A stretch of 64,000 nucleotides of DNA from Lysobacteraceae bacterium P (GTDB lineage Bacteria > Pseudomonadota > Gammaproteobacteria > Xanthomonadales > Xanthomonadaceae), in contig SCOX01000010.1 of the NCBI GenBank assembly GCA_005503055.1, positions 92,596 through 156,595 of the forward strand, in the 5' to 3' direction. A program made the position numbers and the translations under genes. The notes below the pieces were generated by a model. That model did not search any database. It had not been told where the DNA came from and saw nothing but the letters and a program-made list of their open reading frames with translations. The first letter of the stretch is position 1, and every line of letters begins with the position of its first letter. This document shows positions 1 to 8,791 of this stretch, piece by piece.

Positions 1-14
1 CCGCGCGCTCGGGC

Positions 15-725
15 TCACCCGCGCGCGCCGCGCCAAGCGGTCCACAACGCCGACCATGGCGGCAGCGGCAGTGCCGCGTCGCCGCGCCGCAGGCGCTGAC
101 GCGCCAGCGCGGCCCAGAGCCGCCGCGGACGCGCGGCCTGGGCGAGCGGCCAGTGATCGAGCAATTCGGTCGCCCAGACACGCGTCGTCGCGCCCTCGCC
201 TGCCCGCGCCAGTACGCTCAAGGGGACGGCCGATTCGCCCGTGTTGGCCAGCCGCGCATGCAGCAAGCCGGCCTGCACGAGCGGCAGGCCGTCGGACGAA
301 CCACCGAACAGCGCCGCCTCGACCTCGACCACGGCCTGCGCGAACGGTTGCAGGGTCGAGAACGCGTCCTCGCGATCGCGCGGGCGCTCGCGGCTTTCGC
401 GCAACGAGGGAATCGACGCCGCCAGCACCGGCCACGGCGCCGGCAACTTCTGCAGGGCGCTGCCGAGCGGATGCCGGCGCAGGCCGCGCGACCAGCCCTG
501 CAGCTCCTCCATCCACCACGCGAGCTTGGCCTCGCCGGGGCGAGCATCGTTTCCGCCCCAGGCCGCGTCGGTCAGTTCCTGCTGCAGGGCCGCCCAGGCC
601 AGCGCGGTGTCGTGCAGCTCCGGCGACACGAACACCTGCGCGACGCCCCACTCCGGCCAGCGCGCGCGCCATTTGTCGAGGAAGCTGTCGAGCGCTTCGT
701 CGTGTACGGACGCAGACGCACTCAT
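15..725 (-). CDS. Squalene/phytoene synthase-family protein
   Basis: A 236-residue protein of the squalene/phytoene synthase fold, recognised from its overall helical pattern (RARWPEWGVAQVF near the start, WWMEELQGWSRG near residue 70). Family members join prenyl diphosphates, but I cannot see the two clear Asp-rich DxxxD metal motifs; only RPRDRED near residue 120 resembles one. It is also shorter than typical synthases, so it may be a non-catalytic relative such as the NDUFAF6-type assembly factors. The start ATG overlaps the gph stop by 4 bp, so it is probably translated by coupling as the last gene of ubiG-gph. Product class is fairly sure, function is not. Confidence 0.7.
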   Translation of the reverse strand: MSASASVHDEALDSFLDKWRARWPEWGVAQVFVSPELHDTALAWAALQQELTDAAWGGNDARPGEAKLAWWMEELQGWSRGLRRHPLGSALQKLPAPWPVLAASIPSLRESRERPRDREDAFSTLQPFAQAVVEVEAALFGGSSDGLPLVQAGLLHARLANTGESAVPLSVLARAGEGATTRVWATELLDHWPLAQAARPRRLWAALARQRLRRGDAALPLPPWSALWTAWRGARG

Positions 726-1408
726 CGCGAGACGGGCCATGCCTCGGGACGCGCCAGTTCGGTGGGCGCCTCGATCATGACGTCGCCCTGCCAGGCGATC
801 GGGTCGTCCTCGTCCAGGCGATAGCCCCACAGCGCGACCACCGACGGCATGCCGGCCGCGCGTGCGGCGACGATGTCGCGTTCGTCGTCGCCGACATAGA
901 TGCAGTCGGCCGGCGCCACGCCGATGCGCTGCGCGGCCACGAGCAACGGCAGCGGATCGGGCTTGCGGGCGCTCAGGGTGTCGCCGCCGATCAGCACCGC
1001 GCATCGTTGTTCCCAGCCCAGCACGGGCATGATCTGGCGCGCGAGGTATTCGGGCTTGTTGGTCACGATGCCCCACACGCAGCCGGCGTCTTCCAGCGCG
1101 GTCAGCATCTCGTCGATGCCGCCGAACAATGCGCTGTGATGGCCGAGCGCGCGCTGATAGCAATCGAGGAATTCGGGGAGCCAGCGCCTGCGCTCCTCTG
1201 CGTCGATGTCGGGGAATGCCGCGGCGATCATCGCCAGTCCGCCCTTCGACACGTGCGGGCGCAGGTCGGCCAGCGCCATCGGCGGCCGGTTGCGCGCCGC
1301 GCGCATGGCGTCGATCGCCGCGACCATGTCGGGCGCGCTGTCGAGCAGCGTGCCGTCCAGGTCGAACAGCACCGCCTTGGGGAACTTCACCGCGTCCACC
1401 ACCGCCAT
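722..1408 (-). CDS. gph: Phosphoglycolate phosphatase (HAD family)
   Basis: Cytosolic HAD hydrolase of 228 residues that removes phosphate from 2-phosphoglycolate. Motif I is FDLDGTLLDSAPD near residue 15, motif II is VTNKPE near residue 115, motif III is KPDP near residue 148, and motif IV is VGDDERD near residue 170. The alpha-helical cap lies between motifs I and II. Its ATG overlaps the ubiG stop (ATGA) and its own stop overlaps the next start (ATGA), indicating a tightly coupled three-gene operon. ubiG-gph adjacency is common in gammaproteobacteria. Confidence 0.93.
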   Translation of the reverse strand: MAVVDAVKFPKAVLFDLDGTLLDSAPDMVAAIDAMRAARNRPPMALADLRPHVSKGGLAMIAAAFPDIDAEERRRWLPEFLDCYQRALGHHSALFGGIDEMLTALEDAGCVWGIVTNKPEYLARQIMPVLGWEQRCAVLIGGDTLSARKPDPLPLLVAAQRIGVAPADCIYVGDDERDIVAARAAGMPSVVALWGYRLDEDDPIAWQGDVMIEAPTELARPEAWPVSR

Positions 1409-2133
1409 CACGCCGCCTCGGGCTTGGCCGCACAGGCCAGGTAGTTCACGTCGGTGCGTGCGATGACGCGGGCACTGTTGCGCCAGGGCTCGTACATCAG
1501 GCCGCTCACATCGTCCAGCGAGAGACCGGCGTCGCGCAGCCACGCGCCCAGTTCGTGCGGCTTGATGAAATCGCGGTACTGATGCGTGCCACGCGGCAGC
1601 AGGCGTGCGACGTACTCCGCGCCGACGATCGCCAGGGCGAACGCCGCCGGCGTGCGGTTGAGCGTGGACAGGAACAGCTTCCCGCCCGGGCGCAGCAGCG
1701 TGGCGCAGGCGCGGATGATCGAGCCCGGGTCGGGCACGTGTTCCAGCATTTCCATGCAGGTGATGGCGTCGAACTGCCCGGCCATTTCCTCGGCGAGCGA
1801 TTCCACCGACTGCAGGCGGTAGTCGACCTTCACCCCCGACTCCAGTCCGTGCAGGCGCGCGACCTTCACCAGTTCCGGCGCGAGATCGAGTGCGGTGACG
1901 CTCGCACCCTCGTGCGCCAGGGCCTCGCTGAGCAGGCCGGCACCGCAGCCCACGTCGAGCACGCGCGCGCCACGCAACGCGGTGCGTTGCGCGACATATC
2001 CCAGGCGCGCGGGATTGAGCGCGTGCAGCGCCTTCTGCGGACCTTCCGGGTCCCACCAGCGCTGCGCGAGCGCGCCGAATTTGTCGAGTTCGGCCTGACT
2101 GAAGTTGCTGTCGGTTGAAGCGTGGTTACTCAT
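1408..2133 (-). CDS. ubiG: Ubiquinone biosynthesis O-methyltransferase
   Basis: SAM-dependent methyltransferase of 241 residues catalysing both O-methylations of ubiquinone synthesis. The SAM motif is [16 protein letters not shown] near residue 60, with [13 protein letters not shown] near residue 120 and [13 protein letters not shown] near residue 155, all typical of UbiG. The start was chosen because a GGAGGG ribosome-binding site precedes it. It is the first gene of the ubiG-gph-phytoene synthase-like operon. The 120 bp upstream carry two REP-like palindromes. Confidence 0.95.
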   Translation of the reverse strand: MSNHASTDSNFSQAELDKFGALAQRWWDPEGPQKALHALNPARLGYVAQRTALRGARVLDVGCGAGLLSEALAHEGASVTALDLAPELVKVARLHGLESGVKVDYRLQSVESLAEEMAGQFDAITCMEMLEHVPDPGSIIRACATLLRPGGKLFLSTLNRTPAAFALAIVGAEYVARLLPRGTHQYRDFIKPHELGAWLRDAGLSLDDVSGLMYEPWRNSARVIARTDVNYLACAAKPEAA

Positions 2134-2150
2134 CCGCCCTCCGGTATCGC

Positions 2151-2231
2151 CATTCCCGCGAAAGCGGGAATCAGGTGCCGTGCCCACGTCGGAGCGACTG
2201 GTCGTCGCTGCTTCCCGCGCTCGCGGGAATG
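2151..2231. repeat. Pair of REP-like palindromes
   Basis: Two short inverted repeats lie 39 bp apart. The first, 2151-2172, has arms ATTCCCGC and GCGGGAAT around GAAA; the second, 2211-2231, has arms TTCCCGCG and CGCGGGAA. They occupy the gap between the starts of ubiG and the end of the upstream deaminase gene. They resemble other intergenic palindromes in this window (3616-3754, 11371-11398). Confidence 0.75.
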
Positions 2232-2254
2232 ACGGGGCGCGATCGTGAATGCCC

Positions 2255-3598
2255 TTACGTAAGTCGAATCGCCGCGATCCGCTCGCGCCATTGGCGCGCA
2301 TTGGCGACGATCGCCGCCGCGTCCATGTCGACCAGCATGCGCTCTCGCAACTTGCTGCGGCCTGCGATCCACACGTCGCTGACCTGGTGTCGTCCGGTCG
2401 CGTAGATCAATTGCGAGACGACGTGATGGAGCGGCTGCGTTTCCAGCTGTCCAAGATCGACGCAGACCAGGTCGGCCTGCTTGCCCGGCTCGATCGAACC
2501 GACCCGCGCCTCGAAGCCCAGCGCGCGTGCGCCGCCGAGCGTGGCGGCGTGCAACGCGGTGGCCGCATCGAATGCCGACGCGTCCTCGGCCACGGCCTTG
2601 GCCAGCAGCGCGGCAGTGCGCGTTTCGCCGAACATGTCCAGATCGTTGTTGCTGGCGCAGCCGTCGGTGCCGATGGCGACATTGACGCCGGCCTTGACCA
2701 GTTTGCCTACCGGGCAGAAGCCAGAGGCCAGCTTGAGGTTGGATTCCGGGCAGTGCACCACGCTCACGCCGCGCTGCGCGCACAGCGCGATCTCCGCGTC
2801 GGTGAGCTGGGTCATGTGCACGGCGATGAGGCGGTCGTTCACCAGGCCCAGCCGGTCCAATCGCGCCAGCGGCCGCTGACCGAGCTTCTCGTGCGATTCG
2901 ACCACTTCATGCGCGGTCTCGTGCGTATGCAGATGCACGGGGATGTCGAGCTGGTCCGAGAGCATGCGGATGCGCTCGAAGTTTTCGTCGGACACGGTGT
3001 ACGGCGCGTGCGGCGCGAAGGCCGTCGCCACCAGCGGATCGTCGCGCCACTGATCGTGCACTTCGCCGGCGCGGTCGAAATATTCCTCGGAGGTCTTCGC
3101 CCACGCAGTGGGGAAGTCGATCACCGGCAGGCCCACCCGCGCGCGGAAACCGTGCTGCTTGTAGACGGCGGCCTGGACGTCGGGGAAGAAGTAGTTTTCG
3201 TTGGCGCAGGTGGTGCCGCCGCGGAGCATCTCGGCGATGGCCAGCGTGATGCCGTCCTCGATGAATTCCGGCCCCATCACCGCGCCTTCGACCGGCCAGA
3301 TGTGGCCTTGCAGCCATTCCATCAGCGGCAGGTCGTCGGCGACGCCGCGCAGCAGCGTCATCGGGTTGTGCGCGTGCGAATTGACCAGGCCGGGGATCAG
3401 CGCCGCGTCGGGCCGCGAGACGGTTTCCTTCGCGGCGAAGCGCGCACGCGCCTCGCGAATGGGAAGCAGCGCGACGATCGCGCCGTCGCGCACGACGACG
3501 GCATGGTCCTCCAGGACCACGCCATGCGGCACCACGGGCACCACCCATCCGGCTTCGATCAACAGGTCGCAGGCTTCGGGGGTGCGGTCGTGGGTCAT
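2255..3598 (-). CDS. mtaD: 5-methylthioadenosine/S-adenosylhomocysteine deaminase (TRZ/ATZ amidohydrolase)
   Basis: A 447-residue metal-dependent amidohydrolase. Metal ligands are seen in NSHAHN near residue 73, HLHTHE near residue 225, the His of IAVHMTQL near 260, and the Asp of GTDGCASNN near 310. The [20 protein letters not shown] signature is that of the TRZ/ATZ group, whose Pseudomonas member deaminates methylthioadenosine to methylthioinosine. A methylthioinosine phosphorylase is encoded at 58755-59519, which supports that substrate. The start has an AGAGAGG ribosome-binding site. Substrate could also be S-adenosylhomocysteine or adenosine. Confidence 0.85.
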   Translation of the reverse strand: MTHDRTPEACDLLIEAGWVVPVVPHGVVLEDHAVVVRDGAIVALLPIREARARFAAKETVSRPDAALIPGLVNSHAHNPMTLLRGVADDLPLMEWLQGHIWPVEGAVMGPEFIEDGITLAIAEMLRGGTTCANENYFFPDVQAAVYKQHGFRARVGLPVIDFPTAWAKTSEEYFDRAGEVHDQWRDDPLVATAFAPHAPYTVSDENFERIRMLSDQLDIPVHLHTHETAHEVVESHEKLGQRPLARLDRLGLVNDRLIAVHMTQLTDAEIALCAQRGVSVVHCPESNLKLASGFCPVGKLVKAGVNVAIGTDGCASNNDLDMFGETRTAALLAKAVAEDASAFDAATALHAATLGGARALGFEARVGSIEPGKQADLVCVDLGQLETQPLHHVVSQLIYATGRHQVSDVWIAGRSKLRERMLVDMDAAAIVANARQWRERIAAIRLT

Positions 3599-3611
3599 GC
3601 GGCCTCTCTTT

Positions 3612-3758
3612 CGTCATCCCGGCGAAGGCCGGGATCCAGTTCGCGCCGGTGCGCCATGGCAGCGCGCCGGCGTGTGTCGTGCACCCAGTGTCGTCGGCGA
3701 ATGCGTCCGCGGCGTTTCGGACGTGACGGCCTGGATTCCGGCTTCCGCCGGGATGACG
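3612..3758. repeat. REP-like element in inverted pair (BIME-like)
   Basis: A CGTCATCCCGG...CCGGGATCCAG palindrome at 3612-3639 reappears as its own reverse complement at 3731-3758 (CTGGATTCCGG...CCGGGATGACG). The two copies point away from each other around about 90 bp of non-coding sequence between the deaminase start and the efp stop. Paired inverted REPs of this kind are common between genes in xanthomonads. Confidence 0.8.
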
Positions 3759-3801
3759 CATCGGCAACGCCGCTCGCACAATGCGCGAGCGGACCGTCGC
3801 C

Positions 3802-4368
3802 TCACTTCACTCGGCTGACGTACTCGCCCGAGCGGGTGTCGACCTTGATGATTTCTTCCTGGCCGACGAACAGCGGCACGCGCACCACCGCGCCGGTTTC
3901 CAGCGTCGCCGGCTTGCCACCGCCACCGGAGGTGTCGCCACGGACGCCTGGATCGGTCTCGGTGATCTTCAGCTCGACGAAGTTCGGCGGCTGCACGGCG
4001 ATCGGGGTGCCGTTCCACAGCGTGACGACGCACTCTTCCTCGCCCTTGAGCCACTTCTCGGCGCCGCCCATGCCGGCCTTGTCGGCCTGCACCTGCTCGA
4101 ACGACTCCTGGTTCATGAAGTGCCAGTACTCGCCATCCGAGTACAGGTACTGCATGTCGGTGTCCACGACGTCGGCCTGCTCGACGTTGTCGGTGGCCTT
4201 CATGGTCATTTCGACCACGCGGCCGGACTTGATGCTGCGGTACTTCACGCGGGTGAACGCCTGGCCCTTGCCCGGCTTGACGTACTCGGTCTCGGTGATG
4301 ATGCACGGGTCGTTGTTGACCAGAATCTTCTGACCGTTCTTGACGTCGTTCATGCCCAGGGTGGCCAT
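3802..4368 (-). CDS. efp: Translation elongation factor P
   Basis: A 188-residue EF-P, which binds ribosomes stalled at polyproline stretches and stimulates peptide-bond formation. The three beta-barrel domains are present. The modification loop reads VKPGKGQA, with the lysine to be beta-lysylated at residue 34, and the C-terminal domain ends in [13 protein letters not shown]. The divergently transcribed epmB gene 120 bp away supplies the first step of the modification. A GGAG ribosome-binding site precedes the start. Confidence 0.98.
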   Translation of the reverse strand: MATLGMNDVKNGQKILVNNDPCIITETEYVKPGKGQAFTRVKYRSIKSGRVVEMTMKATDNVEQADVVDTDMQYLYSDGEYWHFMNQESFEQVQADKAGMGGAEKWLKGEEECVVTLWNGTPIAVQPPNFVELKITETDPGVRGDTSGGGGKPATLETGAVVRVPLFVGQEEIIKVDTRSGEYVSRVK

Positions 4369-4489
4369 GAGGGAAACTCCTGCGTAAGTGAATTGGGTGT
4401 CGGCCGGCCGCCCCGAGCGGGCGGGAGGCTAGAATGTCGGGCTGTTGTGCCCGGCCGGATGGCCGCGGCGCAAGGAAAACCGGTCCGCC

Positions 4490-5515
4490 ATGATACCCGC
4501 TGCCCCCGTTCCTCAGCACCCCGCACCTACCGTCGCCCCGACACCGCGCTGGCAACAGCTGTGGCGCGACGCCGTGCGCGACCCGCGGGAGCTGTTGTCG
4601 ATGGTCGGTCTGGATGCGGACGCGCTCGGTGTTTCGGACGAGGCGGCGGCGCAGTTCCCGCTGCGGGTACCCCACGGGTTCGTCGCCCGCATGCGCCACG
4701 GCAACCCGCACGACCCACTGCTGCGACAGGTCCTGCCGCTGGACGCCGAGATGCGCCCGATGCCGGGCTTCAGCCTGGACGCCGTGGGCGATGGCGCGGC
4801 CAAGGCGGGCCACGGCGTCATTCGCAAGTACCGCGGGCGCGCCCTGCTGATCGCCACCGGATCCTGTGCGATCCATTGCCGCTACTGCTTCCGCCGGCAT
4901 TTCCCCTACGCCGAAGAGACCGCGGCGGCGGCGGGATGGCGCGAGGCGGTCGCGGCGATCCGGGCCGATGCCTCGATCGACGAGGTGATCCTCTCCGGCG
5001 GCGACCCCTGGTCGCTGTCCACGCCGAAGCTGGTCGAATTGACCGATGCGCTGGCCACCGTGCCGCACCTCAAGCGCCTGCGCGTGCACACCCGCCTGCC
5101 GGTGGTTCTGCCCGAACGGGTCGACGAGGCACTGCTGGACTGGCTCGGCGCTCTGCCCTGGCCGGTCACCGTGGTCCTCCATGCGAACCACGCCAACGAG
5201 TTCGACGACGTCGTCGATGCCGCAATGGCGCGCCTGCGCGGTGCCGGCGCGCTCCTGCTCAACCAGGCCGTGCTGCTGCGCGGGGTCAACGATTCGGTGG
5301 ACGCACTTGCCCAATTGAGCGAACGCGGCCATGCGGCCGGCGTGCTGCCCTACTACCTGCATCAGCTCGACCGGGTCCAGGGCGCGGCGCACTTCGAAGT
5401 CGCCGACGAGACCGCACTGAGGCTGCATCGCGAACTGGCCGCGCGCGTGTCGGGATACCTGGTGCCCAAGCTCGTGCGCGAGGTCGCGGGCGATCCGGGC
5501 AAGCGCCCGCTCTAG
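4490..5515 (+). CDS. epmB: EF-P beta-lysylation protein (lysine 2,3-aminomutase-like)
   Basis: Radical SAM, PLP-dependent aminomutase of 341 residues that makes (R)-beta-lysine for EF-P modification. The [4Fe-4S]-binding CxxxCxxC is CAIHCRYC near residue 125, followed by FRRHFPY typical of this family. The glycine-rich SAM motif LSGGDPWS is near residue 168. The start was placed at the ATG after the upstream in-frame leader. A TAGAAT box at 4430-4435 could be the -10 element. Divergent from efp; epmA is not in this window. Confidence 0.93.
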   Translation: MIPAAPVPQHPAPTVAPTPRWQQLWRDAVRDPRELLSMVGLDADALGVSDEAAAQFPLRVPHGFVARMRHGNPHDPLLRQVLPLDAEMRPMPGFSLDAVGDGAAKAGHGVIRKYRGRALLIATGSCAIHCRYCFRRHFPYAEETAAAAGWREAVAAIRADASIDEVILSGGDPWSLSTPKLVELTDALATVPHLKRLRVHTRLPVVLPERVDEALLDWLGALPWPVTVVLHANHANEFDDVVDAAMARLRGAGALLLNQAVLLRGVNDSVDALAQLSERGHAAGVLPYYLHQLDRVQGAAHFEVADETALRLHRELAARVSGYLVPKLVREVAGDPGKRPL

Positions 5516-5678
5516 TTCGCGCCTGCAATCGGGTGAAGTTGGCACAGCGCGCGCGACGCGGGTCTCAAGTTCCTGGCGACCCGGTCGCTAAAACCGTCAT
5601 ATCCCCGGGGTTTCCGGTTCGCACGAATGGACTGAATATCCTGTTCATGTCATAACTCGTGCTTGGGGAGGTGACGCA

Positions 5679-7751
5679 ATGCAATTTGGCAAAGACACGG
5701 CGCTGCGCCTGCTGATCATCGACGATAGCGTCGAGGCGGCAGAGGCCATCGTCAGCGGCTTGCGCAACAGCGGCATCGCGGTGCGGCCGTCGCGACCGGA
5801 AAACGAGAACGACCTGGCCACGCTGATCGCCAACCAGGCACCGGACCTGGTCCTCGCCGCGCGCGAGGCGAGCCTGGTCCCCATCACCAAGGTCATGCAG
5901 GCGGTCGACGCCAGCGGCAAGGACCTGCCGGTGCTGATGCTGCTGGACACCGTCGACGACGCGCGCGTGCTGGAAACGGTCACGCTCGGGGCGCGCGGCA
6001 TCGTCCTGCGCCGCAACGCCGAGCACGTGCTGACCCGCGTCCGCCAGGAATGGGCCGACCTGGAGGCGCGCCGTTCGCAGCGCCGTCTCGAGGCGCAGAT
6101 TCGCGAGACCGAGCGCCGCTGCGATGCGCTGATCGACTCCTCGCGCGAGCCGATCGCCTATATCCACGAAGGCATGCACATCCGCGCCAACCAGGCCTAC
6201 CTGGAAGTGTTCGGCTTCGAGTCCTTCGAGGACGTCGAGGGCATGTCGCTGCTGGACCTGATCGCGCCGCAGAAGGTCGAAGGGTTCAAGCAACTGCTCA
6301 AGCAGATTTCCAAGGGCGACGCGCCGCCACGCCACGAGACCGAGGCGCGCGCGCTCGACGGCAATGCGTTCCCGGCGGTGATGGAGTTCACCACCGCGAC
6401 CTACGAGGGCGAAAGCTGCCTGCAGGTGGTCCTGCGCCGGCAGGAGTTCGACCCTGAGCTGGCGCGCGAGGTCGAAGCCCTGCGCCAGCGCGACCAGGTC
6501 ACCGGCCTGCTCAACCGCGCCACGTTCCTGCGTTCGCTGGAAGACACGGTCGCCGACGCGGCGCAGAACGCCACGCATCACGGCCTGCTGCTGATCGAGC
6601 CCGATCATTTCAATCGTTTGCTGCAGGACATCGGTCTGGACGCGGCCGACGCCCTGGTCGCCGCGATGGGCGAGCGCCTGCGCACCGTACTGGGTTCCGA
6701 CCACGTCGCCGCGCGCTTCGGCGAGCACCAGTTCGCCGTGCTCGTACCCAACACCGACCATCGCCGGACCACCGGGCTGGCCGAGAAACTTCGCGCGGCG
6801 TTCGCCGATCGCGTCCTGGAGACGCCGGATCGTTCGATCAGCACCACCGTCAGCATCGGCGGCGTGTTGATCGGCGAGAAGATCGCCAGCATCACCGCGG
6901 TGCTGGGCAAGGCCAGCCAGTGCCTGCAATCGGCAAGCGGCGTCGGCGGCAACCGCACCGAACTGTTCGACCCGGGCGCGGCCGATCGGGCCGAGGAAGA
7001 ACGCGTCGAAGCGTGGGTGCAGCGCATCCGCGATGCGCTCGATGCCGACCGTTTCGTCATGGAATACCAGCCCCTGATCGGGCTGCACGGCGAACCGATC
7101 GAGATGTACGAGGCCTACCTGCGCCTGCAGGGCGAGCACGGCGAGCTGGTGCCTCCGCTGGCCTTCCTGCAGATTGCCGAGGAACACGGGCTGTTGTGGG
7201 AAATCGACCGCTGGGTCGTGGGCAGGGCGATCTCCGTCATCGGCGAGCGCATGAAGTCCGGCCACCAGACCACCGTGCTGGTCAAGATCACCCAGGCCTC
7301 GTTGCAGGACAACACGCTGCAGCAGCACATCCAGGAAAAGCTGGCAAAGCACGGAGCCGACGGCAACCTGCTGGTGCTGCAGTTGCCGGAATCGAAGGTG
7401 TTCACGCACCTGCGTGCCGCGCAGGAGTTCCAGGCCCAGGTCGCGCAGTACGGCGTGCGGGTGGGACTGGAGCAGTTCGGCGTGGGCCTCAATTCGTTCC
7501 AGTTGCTCACGCACTTCAACGCTGCGCTGCTCAAGATCGACCGCAGCTTCATGGAAGACCTCAGCGGCAATCCCGAGCACCAGGCACGGGTGCGCGAAAT
7601 CGCCGAGAAAGCGCGCGAGCTGGGCAAGACCACGATCGCCGAGTTCGTCCAGGACGCGGGCAGCATGAGCACCCTGTTCGGCGCAGGCATCGACTACGCG
7701 CAGGGCAACTTCCTCGCTCCGCCGGGACCGGCGATGGATTACGAGTTCTGA
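5679..7751 (+). CDS. fimX: FimX-like degenerate REC-PAS-GGDEF-EAL protein
   Basis: A 690-residue cytosolic protein. In order: a receiver-like domain (LRLLIIDDS, residues about 8-125), a PAS domain (about 145-250), GGDEF (about 265-425) and EAL (about 440-690). The GGDEF signature is replaced by RFGEHQF near residue 348, and the EAL signature reads MYEAYLRLQ near 475, with the second-half catalytic motifs also changed (VGLEQFGVG instead of DDFGTG). It is therefore probably a c-di-GMP receptor rather than an enzyme, as known for FimX, which controls type IV pilus assembly. A GGGGAGG ribosome-binding site fixes the start. Monocistronic, ending in a terminator. Confidence 0.85.
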   Translation: MQFGKDTALRLLIIDDSVEAAEAIVSGLRNSGIAVRPSRPENENDLATLIANQAPDLVLAAREASLVPITKVMQAVDASGKDLPVLMLLDTVDDARVLETVTLGARGIVLRRNAEHVLTRVRQEWADLEARRSQRRLEAQIRETERRCDALIDSSREPIAYIHEGMHIRANQAYLEVFGFESFEDVEGMSLLDLIAPQKVEGFKQLLKQISKGDAPPRHETEARALDGNAFPAVMEFTTATYEGESCLQVVLRRQEFDPELAREVEALRQRDQVTGLLNRATFLRSLEDTVADAAQNATHHGLLLIEPDHFNRLLQDIGLDAADALVAAMGERLRTVLGSDHVAARFGEHQFAVLVPNTDHRRTTGLAEKLRAAFADRVLETPDRSISTTVSIGGVLIGEKIASITAVLGKASQCLQSASGVGGNRTELFDPGAADRAEEERVEAWVQRIRDALDADRFVMEYQPLIGLHGEPIEMYEAYLRLQGEHGELVPPLAFLQIAEEHGLLWEIDRWVVGRAISVIGERMKSGHQTTVLVKITQASLQDNTLQQHIQEKLAKHGADGNLLVLQLPESKVFTHLRAAQEFQAQVAQYGVRVGLEQFGVGLNSFQLLTHFNAALLKIDRSFMEDLSGNPEHQARVREIAEKARELGKTTIAEFVQDAGSMSTLFGAGIDYAQGNFLAPPGPAMDYEF

Positions 7752-7775
7752 TCCGGCGCCCTACGGCCGATGACA

Positions 7776-7806
7776 CAAAAAAAGCCCGCCTTCCGGCGGG
7801 CTTTTT
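7776..7806. terminator. Bidirectional rho-independent terminator
   Basis: A perfect GCCCGCC/GGCGGGC stem with a TTCC loop is flanked by seven A on the left and five T on the right. It lies between the convergent ends of the fimX-like gene and htpX, so it can stop transcription from either side. Confidence 0.93.
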
Positions 7807-7827
7807 CTTAGTTCCTGCCTGCGGCGG

Positions 7828-8724
7828 TCAGCCGACCACGGTGCCGCGCACCTGCTCCATCGGCGCGTTGCGCAGCGCCTGGATGCGCTCTTCCAGCGGC
7901 GGATGGGTCATCAGCAGGCGGCGCAGACCGTGCCCCACCGCACCGCTGATGCCGAAGGCCTGCACCGTCTTGGGCAGCGTGCTTTCGCCGTAGGTCATCG
8001 ACAGTCGCTGCAGTGCGGCGATCATCTTCTCGCGACCGGCCAGGCGGGCGCCGCCGGCATCGGCGCGGAACTCGCGATGACGCGAAAACCACATCGCGAT
8101 CATGCTCGCGAACAGGCCGAAGATCATGTCCAGCACGAACACGATGGCGAAGTAGCCAAGGCCCGGACCGCCCTCGCGGTTGCCGCTGATGTAGCTGTCG
8201 ATCACCCGGCCGACCACGCGCGCCAGCACGATCACGAACGTGTTCAGCACGCCCTGGATCAGCGCCATCGTCACCATGTCGCCGTTAGCGACGTGGCTGA
8301 CTTCGTGGCCGAGCACGGCTTCGGCTTCGTCGCGGTTCATCGCGCGCAGCAGGCCGGTGGACACGGCGACCAGGGAGTTGTTGCGGCTCGGGCCGGTGGC
8401 GAAGGCATTGATCTCAGGCGCGTCGTAAATGGCGACTTCCGGCATTTTTATGCCCGCCGCCTCGGCCTGGCGGCGAACGGTCTCGAACAGCCACTGCTCG
8501 GATTCGTTGCGCGGCTGCTCGATCACGTGCGCGCCGGTGGAGCGCTTGGCCATCCACTTGGAGATCATCAGCGAGAACAGCGAGCCGCCGAAGCCGAACA
8601 CCGTGGCCATCACCAGCAGCCCGGCGGCGCTTTGCGGGTTCACGTGGAAGATCGACATGACGATGCTCAGCAGGAGCAGGACGGCCAGGTTGGTGGCCAG
8701 GAACAGGGCGATACGCTTGAACAT
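7828..8724 (-). CDS. htpX: Membrane protease HtpX (M48B)
   Basis: Inner-membrane zinc metalloprotease of 298 residues for quality control of membrane proteins. Two N-terminal membrane segments (residues about 4-22 and 33-52) precede the catalytic HEVSH motif near residue 140; the third zinc ligand is the Glu of [11 protein letters not shown] near 215, and two more membrane segments lie between them. The ending VRGTVVG is unusual but the length is normal. A GGAAGG ribosome-binding site precedes the ATG. It converges with the fimX-like gene. Confidence 0.96.
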   Translation of the reverse strand: MFKRIALFLATNLAVLLLLSIVMSIFHVNPQSAAGLLVMATVFGFGGSLFSLMISKWMAKRSTGAHVIEQPRNESEQWLFETVRRQAEAAGIKMPEVAIYDAPEINAFATGPSRNNSLVAVSTGLLRAMNRDEAEAVLGHEVSHVANGDMVTMALIQGVLNTFVIVLARVVGRVIDSYISGNREGGPGLGYFAIVFVLDMIFGLFASMIAMWFSRHREFRADAGGARLAGREKMIAALQRLSMTYGESTLPKTVQAFGISGAVGHGLRRLLMTHPPLEERIQALRNAPMEQVRGTVVG

Positions 8725-8791
8725 GATTGGAACCTTCCGCGCACCACGCGCGACATGTCTGAAAAATGTGGCACGCTGCCGTTGAATTCAA

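Noticed and set aside
2249..4333. Plus-strand open frame of nearly 700 codons opposite the deaminase and efp genes
   Set aside because: Arg/His/Ala-rich shadow of minus-strand genes; no domain and it crosses REP elements.
5539..5545. Sigma-54 -24 element (TTGGCAC) upstream of the fimX-like gene
   Set aside because: No TTGC-like -12 element at the required spacing.
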